Positions 57,531 to 64,000 of a DNA stretch of 64,000 bases are shown here, piece by piece (the first letter of the stretch is position 1; each line of letters begins with the position of its first letter). The position numbers and the translations under genes are program-made. The stretch lies in the NCBI RefSeq assembly GCF_950295315.1, contig NC_080176.1, forward strand, positions 34,933,006-34,997,005, written 5' to 3'. Source of the stretch: Erinaceus europaeus. Its lineage: Eukaryota; Chordata; Mammalia; Eulipotyphla; Erinaceidae. A model generated the notes under the pieces. That model was not told the DNA's origin and made no database searches. It worked only from the letters and a program-made list of their open reading frames with translations.

Positions 57531-58782
57531 GAAAAAAGACAAAACAAGTATGAGTTGATGTTGGGTCAGAGGTGTATGAATTCTTTTAGGTGGTCTAAGC
57601 TCCCTTAGAGCTATATTCCACTGATACCTGAGGATGTAAGTGTTGTGTGTTGAATTGTGTTTAACTCCTCCAGTACTTTTGAATGCAAACTTATCAGAGA
57701 TTGGGTTCGTGCAGATATAACCAACTTAAAATCAGGATGAACTTGATTGTAATGCACCCCAGTTCAACATTTTCTTAGAACTGTCCTTGTAAGAGGATAA
57801 GAACTTGGACCCAGAGACACTCATAGAGGGAAATCTAAAGGAAGAGACATAAAGAGAAGATGGACACGAACAAACCAAGGAGAGAACCTGGAACAGAGCC
57901 ATCTCTCAGATACCTCAGAAGGAACTAGCCCTGCAAAGGCCTGAATTTTAGACTTTTTACCTCCAGAACTCTGACTCCAGACAATAAATTTCTGTTGTTT
58001 GAGGTACTCAGTCTGTAGTGGTTTGTTATGACAGCCTGAGGAACTAATACAATTAGAACAAAGTTCAACTCCCAGAAGAGGAGCAGGGCTGTGAACCAGG
58101 CAGTACATTAATGTAACAGCCACGGGGAGAATAAAGCTTCAGTCTCAGGAGAGTTATGAAAATGAAAAAGAGGAACTTGAGACTATTCCTAGTGAATTTG
58201 GGTAAACTTAGTGAAGTTAAAGCTGTACTCAGTAGTTTTCCCAGAACTTGTCTCCTAAACATAAAAGACATTAATATGAGTCAATTTCAGAGCAGAAAGA
58301 ACCCAGGAAGGCTGGCTCTCTCTAGGTACTGACTGAGTGATCTTGGAGGTGTCCAGTACCTATAACTTAGTGGGTATAGGCAAGGCAGTTGTGTGAAAGA
58401 AGGCTTAAAATTTATCATAAAATAGGGTAATATTTGGGTCAAAATTAAAATAACTCTAACTTATTTATTGGGAATTTAATTTTTCCCATAATCTACTTTA
58501 TTTTTTTAATATTCAACCTTTGAACAAAATCATGATAAAAATACATAGTGAATTATGACAAATCAATCAAGGACATGTTTATGCTTTATTCCCTTAGTTA
58601 AACATATGAGAAGTATAAACAGACTTAACTGGGAAATATCTAGCAGCAAATGTTGGTATGAGAAGTATCTAATAGCAAGTGCTTGCATTTCCAGAAATTC
58701 TAGAGGATCAATCTTACGCTTATTATTAGCCCCAGCAAGTCCCTAAAAGATGTAGTTAACCTAAAAATGTCCTGTGTTGAAC
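57531..58782. other. Unique sequence, no gene seen
   Basis: Overlapping frames up to 100 codons with no domain. Confidence 0.4.
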
Positions 58783-60140
58783 TTTTTTTTTTGATAATGA
58801 TCAACAAGACTATAAGATAAGAGGGGTATAATTCCACACAATTCCCAGCACCAGAGTTCTGTATCCCATCCCCTCCATTGGAATCTTTCCTATTCTTTAT
58901 CCCTCGGAGAGCATGAACTCAGGGTCATTATGGGGTGCAGAAGGTGGGAGGTCTACCTTTCTTTACTTGCAGAGTCTGGCTAAGGGTTTGTCAGTTTTAT
59001 TTATTTTTTTCAAATAACCAACATTTGGCTTCATTGATCTGTATGGTTCTTCTTCATTGATCTTCTGTATGATTCTCTTATTTCCAGTGTTGTTTATTTC
59101 TGCCCTAATTTTAGTGATTTCAGTCCTTCTGGTTGCTTTAGGGTTCCTTTGTTCCTCTCCTTCTAAGTCCTTAAGGCATGCAGTCAGGTCATTTACTTGA
59201 GCTTTTTCTTTGTATGCCTATGAGTTCCTTCTAAGTACTGCTTTGGCTGTGTCCCAAATATTTTGATAGCTCATGTCTTCATTTTCATTTGATTCTATGA
59301 ATATTTTACTTTCTTCCTTGAGTTCCTCTTGACCCAGTTAGTTGTTGTTAAGCTGTGTGTTGTTGAGTTTCCAAATTCTGTGACTTTTACTGGTTTTCTG
59401 GTTGTTGTTAAGTGTTAGCTTAATTCCACTGTGGTCTGATACAACGCTTGGGATGATTTCAATGCTTTTGAATTTGTTTATAGTGTTTTTGTGGCCTAAC
59501 ATGTTTTTGTGGTCCACCCTTGAGATTGTGCTGTGTGGATTCTAAAACAATGTGAATTCCAATTTCTTGGGGTGAAGAACTCTGAAGATGTCCAGAAGGT
59601 CTAGTCTAGCCATCTCTTCAAGTAATTCTCTTGTTTCTTTGTTGATTCTCTGCCTAGATGATCTAAGTGTGAGAGTGGGGTTTTGCAGTCTTCTACTACT
59701 GCATGTTTTCAGCTCTTTCAGCAAGTGTTTGGTGTATTTAGATGGGCCCTCATTGGGTGCATAGTTGTTAATAACTGTTAAATCTTGGTTAATTAATCCT
59801 CTGATCACTATGCAATGTCCATGCCTATCTTTTATTACTTTTTTTATTTTAAGTCTATTGTGTTAGAGATGAGAATATTTGCCCTTCTGTGCGGTCCATT
59901 AACTTGTATGATAGTTTTCCATCCTTTTACTTTGCATCTGTTTGTCTTGTTGAGTCAGGTGGGATTCCTGGGAACATCATATAGTTTGGTTACGTTTTCT
60001 GATCCATCTTCCAACTCTGTGCCTTTTAATGGGTAAATTTTGGCCATTAACACTTACTGATATTATGGATTTAAGGTGTTGTAGTGCCATTATTCAACTT
60101 TTCTTATTTTGAATGTTCTGATATATGGCAATTTTTTTGG
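58783..60140 (-). mobile_element. Old L1 with internal deletion
   Basis: 58783-58957 is the L1 3' tail. At about 58958 it joins the middle of the ORF2 5' part, and from there to about 60075 the sequence follows ORF2 back to its start: the coiled linker, the endonuclease SDHSG region near 59430, and the start near 60085. Several kilobases covering the reverse transcriptase are absent. Frames are broken. Confidence 0.82.
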
Positions 60141-60149
60141 TGGTGTTGT

Positions 60150-60520
60150 TAGTGTTATTTCATATTATTTTATTTTTGGTCTTTCACTACCTTGACACTT
60201 TTGAAAAGTACTGGTCAATTATTTTGTTGAATGATGCTCAGTTTGGATTGTTTTTCCTCATGAATTTGTTCAATTCTCTTGGCTTTTAAAACCTCTGTAT
60301 CAGGCGGCACACAGCATTGATCTTTCCCATACAAGTAACGTTAACTTTAATCATCATAAGGTGACAACCTCTGTCAGGTGTCTCTGTTTTAAATTGATTA
60401 TCTTTTTTTTTTTTTTTTTTTGCCAAAGATTGTAGGGAACTACCTTCTAAGACTTATGTGAAAAACTGTGAAAATCTTGTTTCTCCTTATTTTTGTTGTT
60501 GTCACTGAGACTTTATCACT
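60150..60520 (+). repeat. Probable ancient L1M-type relic
   Basis: 'cactaccttgacacttttgaaaagtactggtcaatt' and 'ggcggcacacagcattgatctttcccat' recall a 3' segment of ancient eutherian L1s, recognised from memory and not searched. A T-run lies at 60403-60421. Confidence 0.5.
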
Positions 60521-60529
60521 TTGGGCTAA

Positions 60530-60560
<31 letters not shown>

Positions 60561-60988
60561 CCCATTCTCTATCCCTCTGGGAGCATGGACCCAGGGTCAT
60601 TGAGGGTTGCAGAAGGTAGAAGGTCTGGCTTCTGTAATTGCTTCCTCGCTGAACATGGGCGTTGACTGGTCGGTCCATACTCCCAGTCTGCCTCTCTCTT
60701 TCCCTAGTAGGATGGGTCTCTGGGGAAGCTGAGCTCCAGGACACATTGGTGGTGTCTTCAATCCAGGGAAGTCTGGCCGGCATCCTGATGACACCTGGAA
60801 CCTGGTGACTGAAAAGAGAGTTAACATACAAAGCCAAACAAATTGTTGAGCAATCATGGACCCAAAACTTGGAAAAGTGGAGAGGAAGTATTAGGGAGAT
60901 ACTCACTGCAAACTCTAGTATACTTCTGCTTTCTTACTTTGGTGCCATATTCCAAACTCAGTCAATTTCTGCTTTGCGTTTCTACTTC
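60561..60988 (-). repeat. Transduced 3' segment of L1-c
   Basis: It is part of an older L1 3' UTR, colinear with 25480-25855, and follows L1-c between two A-tracts. It ends after 'gggatagagaatggg' with no AATAAA visible just upstream. Confidence 0.88.
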
Positions 60989-61180
60989 TTTTTTTTTTTT
61001 TTACATGCATAACATTCCCCAGATTCCCATTTAGCAATACAACCCCCACTATTTCATTCATCATTTTTCATGGACCTGTATTCTCCCCACCCACCCACCC
61101 ACCCCAGAGTCTTTTACTTTGGTGTAATACTCCAATTCCATTTCAGGTTCGACTTGTGTTTTCTTTTCTAATCTTGTTTT

Positions 61181-64000
61181 TCAACTTCGGCCTGAGAGTG
61201 AGATCATCCCATATTCATCCTTCTGTTTCTGACTTATTTCACTCAACATGATTTTTTCAAGGTCCATCCAAGATCGGCTGAAAACGGTGAAGTCACCATT
61301 TTTTACAGCTGAGTAGTATTCCATTGTGTGTATAGACCACAACTTGCTCAGCCACTCATCTGTTGTTGGACACCTGGGTTGCTTCCAGGTTTTGGCTATT
61401 ACAAATTGTGCTGCCAAGAACATATGTGTACACAGATCTTTTTGGATGGATGTGTTGGGTTCCTTAGGATATATCCCCAGGAGGGGGATTGCAGGGTCAT
61501 AGGGTAGGTCCATTTCTAGCCTTCTGAGAGTTCTCCAGACTGTTCTCCACAGAGGTTGGACCAATTGACATTCCCACCAGCAGTGCAGGAGGGTTCCTTT
61601 GACCCCACACCCTCTCCAGCATTTGCTACTGTTACCTTTTCTGATGTGTGACATTCTCACAGGAGTGAAGTGATATCTCATTGTTGTCTTGATTTGCATT
61701 TCTCTGACAATCAGAGACTTGGAGCATTTTTTCATGTGTTTCTCGGCCTTTTGGATCTCTTCTGTGGTGAATATTCTGTCCAATTCCTCCCCCCATTTTT
61801 GGATGGGGTTATTTGTTGTCTTGTTGTTGAGTCTGGTAAGCTCTTTATATATGTTGGTTATTAAACTCTTATCTGATGTATGGCATGTAAAGATCTTCTC
61901 CCATTTTGTGAGGGGTCTCTTGATTTGGGTAGTGGTTTCTTTTGCTGTGAAGAAGCTTTTTAATTTGATGTAGTCCCATAGGTTTATACTTGCCTTAGTC
62001 TTCCTTGTAATTGGATTCGTTTCATTGAAAATGTCTTTAAAATTTATGCGGAAAAAAGTTCTTCCAATATTTTCCTCTAAGTATCTGATAGTTTCTGGTC
62101 TAACATCCAAGTCCTTGATCCACTTGGAATTTACTTTTGTATTTGGTGAAATACAGTGATTCAGCTTCATTCTTCTGCATGTTTCAACCCATTGTTTCCA
62201 ACACCATTTGTTGAAGAGACTCTGCTTTCCCCATGTAATAGTCTGGGCCCCTTTGTCAAAGATTAGATGTCCATAGGTGTGGGGCCTCATTTCTGGGCTC
62301 TCAATTCTATTCCACTGGTCAGTGTGTCTGTTCATGTTCCAGTACCAAGCAGTTTTGATGACAATGGCCCTATAATATAGTTTGAGATCTGGCAGTGTGA
62401 TGCCTCCGGTTTTGTTCTTTTTTCTCAAGATTGTTTTGGCAATTCTAGGTCTTTTCTGGTTCCAGATAAACATTTGTAGCATTTTTTCTATTCTCCTAAA
62501 AAATGTGCTTGGGATCTTGATGGGGATAGCATTAAATTTGTAGATGGCTGTGGGTAATATATTCATTTTGATGATGTTAATTCTTCCAACCCATGAGCAT
62601 GGAATATCTTTCCACTTCTTTGTGTCTTTTTCAATTTCTTTGAGTAGTGACTCATAATTTTCAGTATACAAGTCTTTCACTTCTTTGGTTATGTTTATTC
62701 CTAGATATTTTATTGTTTTTGTTGCTATAGAAAAAGGAACTGATTTCTGGATTTCAATTTCTTCTAACTTAGTGTTTGCATAGAGGAATGCCACTGACTT
62801 TTGAATGTTAATTTTATAGCCTGACACATTACTGTATTGCCTGATGATTTCCAAAAGCTTCTTGCTAGATTCCTTAGGTTTTTCCATGTATACTATCATG
62901 TCATCTGCAAATAAGGAGAGTTTGACTTCTTCTCTTCCAATCTGTATGCCTTTAATTCCTTGCTCCTGCCTGATTGCTATGGCAAGAGCTTCCAACACTA
63001 TGTTGAATAGTAATGGTGATAGTGGGCAGCCCTGTCTAGTACCTGATCTGAGGGGAAATGCTTCCAGTTTTTCACCATTGAGTATGATGTTGGCTGTAGG
63101 TTTGCTATATATAGACTCCACTATCTTCAGGAATTTTCCATCTATTCCTATTTTTTGTAGTGTTTTGATCATAAAGGGATGTTGTATTTTGTCAAAGGCT
63201 TTCTCTGCATCTATTGATATGACCATGTGGTTTTTGGTCTTGCTTTTGTTGATGTGGTGGATCACATTGATTGATTTACGTATATTAAACCAACCTTGCA
63301 TGCCTGGGATAAACCCCACTTGGTCATGATGAACAATCTTTTTGATATACTGCTGTATCCGGTTGGCTAGAATTTTGTTCAATATTTTCGCATCTATGTT
63401 CATCAGAGATATTGGTCTGTAGTTTTCTTTTTTGGTTGTGTCCCTGTCTGCTTTTGGTATCAGGGTGATGTTGGCTTCATAGAAGCTGGCAGGGAGTATT
63501 CCAGTGTCTTCAATCTTCTGGAAGACTTTTAAAAGTAGAGGTATTAGTTCTTCTTTGAAAGTTTTGTAGAATTCATTTGTAAAACCATCTGGTCCAGGAC
63601 TTTTATTTTTGGGAAGATTTTTGATAACTGTTTCAATTTCATTAGCTGTGATGGGCCTGTTCATGTTATCGACTTCCTCTTTACTTAGTTTTGGAAGTTG
63701 GTAGGTATCTAGGAAATCATTCATTTCTTCCAGGTTCTCTAGCTTGGTGGCATATAGTTGTTCATAGAAGCCTCGCATGATATGTTGAATTTCTGCATTG
63801 TCTGTTGTGATTTCTCCTCTTTCATTTACTATCCGATTTATTTGGGTCTTCTCCCTTTTTTGTTTTGTGAGTCTGGCTAAAGGTTTGTCGATTTTGTTTA
63901 CTCTTTCGAAGAACCAACATTTACTTTCATTGATCTTTTGTATGGTTTTCCTATTCTCAATGTTATTTATTTCTGCCCTAACTTTAGTAATTTCTGTCCT
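61181..64000 (-). CDS. L1-c ORF2, open, N-terminal part outside the window
   Basis: The frame is open from the window edge to the normal stop after LSGRS at 61181. It covers about residues 337-1275 of a 1275-residue ORF2 protein; the first Met in view (63778, MRGFYEQL) is internal, not the start. Motif [12 protein letters not shown] with the usual Asp, the FADD catalytic pair, the Trp that is a stop in L1-b, and the full Cys/His block ([18 protein letters not shown]) are present. The lysine-run codons read KQKREK, with the A-run broken by a C, which removes the slippage site that disrupted L1-a. No lesion is visible, so of the three this copy is the best candidate for function, subject to the unseen 5' part. 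Confidence 0.9.
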   Translation of the reverse strand, partial: RTEITKVRAEINNIENRKTIQKINESKCWFFERVNKIDKPLARLTKQKREKTQINRIVNERGEITTDNAEIQHIMRGFYEQLYATKLENLEEMNDFLDTYQLPKLSKEEVDNMNRPITANEIETVIKNLPKNKSPGPDGFTNEFYKTFKEELIPLLLKVFQKIEDTGILPASFYEANITLIPKADRDTTKKENYRPISLMNIDAKILNKILANRIQQYIKKIVHHDQVGFIPGMQGWFNIRKSINVIHHINKSKTKNHMVISIDAEKAFDKIQHPFMIKTLQKIGIDGKFLKIVESIYSKPTANIILNGEKLEAFPLRSGTRQGCPLSPLLFNIVLEALAIAIRQEQGIKGIQIGREEVKLSLFADDMIVYMEKPKESSKKLLEIIRQYSNVSGYKINIQKSVAFLYANTKLEEIEIQKSVPFSIATKTIKYLGINITKEVKDLYTENYESLLKEIEKDTKKWKDIPCSWVGRINIIKMNILPTAIYKFNAIPIKIPSTFFRRIEKMLQMFIWNQKRPRIAKTILRKKNKTGGITLPDLKLYYRAIVIKTAWYWNMNRHTDQWNRIESPEMRPHTYGHLIFDKGAQTITWGKQSLFNKWCWKQWVETCRRMKLNHCISPNTKVNSKWIKDLDVRPETIRYLEENIGRTFFRINFKDIFNETNPITRKTKASINLWDYIKLKSFFTAKETTTQIKRPLTKWEKIFTCHTSDKSLITNIYKELTRLNNKTTNNPIQKWGEELDRIFTTEEIQKAEKHMKKCSKSLIVREMQIKTTMRYHFTPVRMSHIRKGNSSKCWRGCGVKGTLLHCWWECQLVQPLWRTVWRTLRRLEMDLPYDPAIPLLGIYPKEPNTSIQKDLCTHMFLAAQFVIAKTWKQPRCPTTDEWLSKLWSIHTMEYYSAVKNGDFTVFSRSWMDLEKIMLSEISQKQKDEYGMISLSGRS

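Larger units (their letters stand above)
60533..64000 (-). mobile_element. L1-c: young L1 with 3' transduction, continues past the window
   Basis: Minus-strand order from the window edge: ORF2 (64000-61181), 3' UTR (61180-61003), internal A14 (61002-60989), a 428-bp transduced segment (60988-60561) and a terminal A28 (60560-60533). The 5' part and target duplication are off the window. It is nearly identical to L1-a and L1-b. Confidence 0.93.

Overview
This is mammalian intergenic DNA made mostly of retrotransposons, and the source is almost certainly a hedgehog, probably Erinaceus europaeus. Three things point that way: (i) several families of tRNA-derived SINEs with A- and B-box heads of the hedgehog (ERI-like) type; (ii) very young, nearly intact L1 LINEs whose ORF2 residue numbering matches human L1; (iii) an endonuclease/reverse-transcriptase element unlike L1, L2, CR1 or BovB that fits the Vingi clade, which among mammals is known from hedgehogs. 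I see no host exon, tRNA, rRNA, CRISPR array or bacterial gene.

Layout. 1-5722: young L1 on the minus strand (L1-a), ORF1 intact, ORF2 broken. 5723-~8035: Vingi-like element on the minus strand, cut at its 3' side by L1-a. 8040-23985: older sequence with many SINEs, an old L1 3' UTR (19.3-20.2 kb) and a 241-bp local duplication. 24087-25978: L1 with a 5' inversion inside a SINE. 26-32.8 kb: mostly unique DNA with SINEs, MIR-like relics and an old L1 end. 32.8-42.9 kb: a nested stack in which an old plus-strand L1 carries a SINE, a truncated L1, a full-length young L1 (L1-b, 35096-41299, bounded by a 15-bp target duplication) and a 571-bp solo LTR. 43.5-60.5 kb: L1 fragments (some inverted, internally deleted or tandemly duplicated), SINEs, microsatellites and unassigned DNA. 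60533-64000: third young L1 on the minus strand (L1-c), ORF2 open to the window edge.

How the parts relate. L1-a, L1-b and L1-c all carry the same foreign sequence after their own 3' UTR, separated from it by an internal A-tract. This is the mark of one L1 lineage that picked up a 3' flank and kept copying it. The L1s presumably supplied the machinery for the SINEs, which have A-rich tails and target-site duplications. ORF1 protein (RNA-binding trimer) and ORF2 protein (endonuclease plus reverse transcriptase) act together in an L1 ribonucleoprotein.

SINE shorthand: type A is the long family with a (CAA/TAA)n tail; type B is the short family with head 'agcataatggttatgcaaagag'-like sequence; type C is the 'ctggttgagcgcacatg' family; type D is the 'ggataaagcattggactctc' family; type E is an older long family ending in 'aataaccctggtgg'. 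These letters are mine; mapping to published family names needs a library search.
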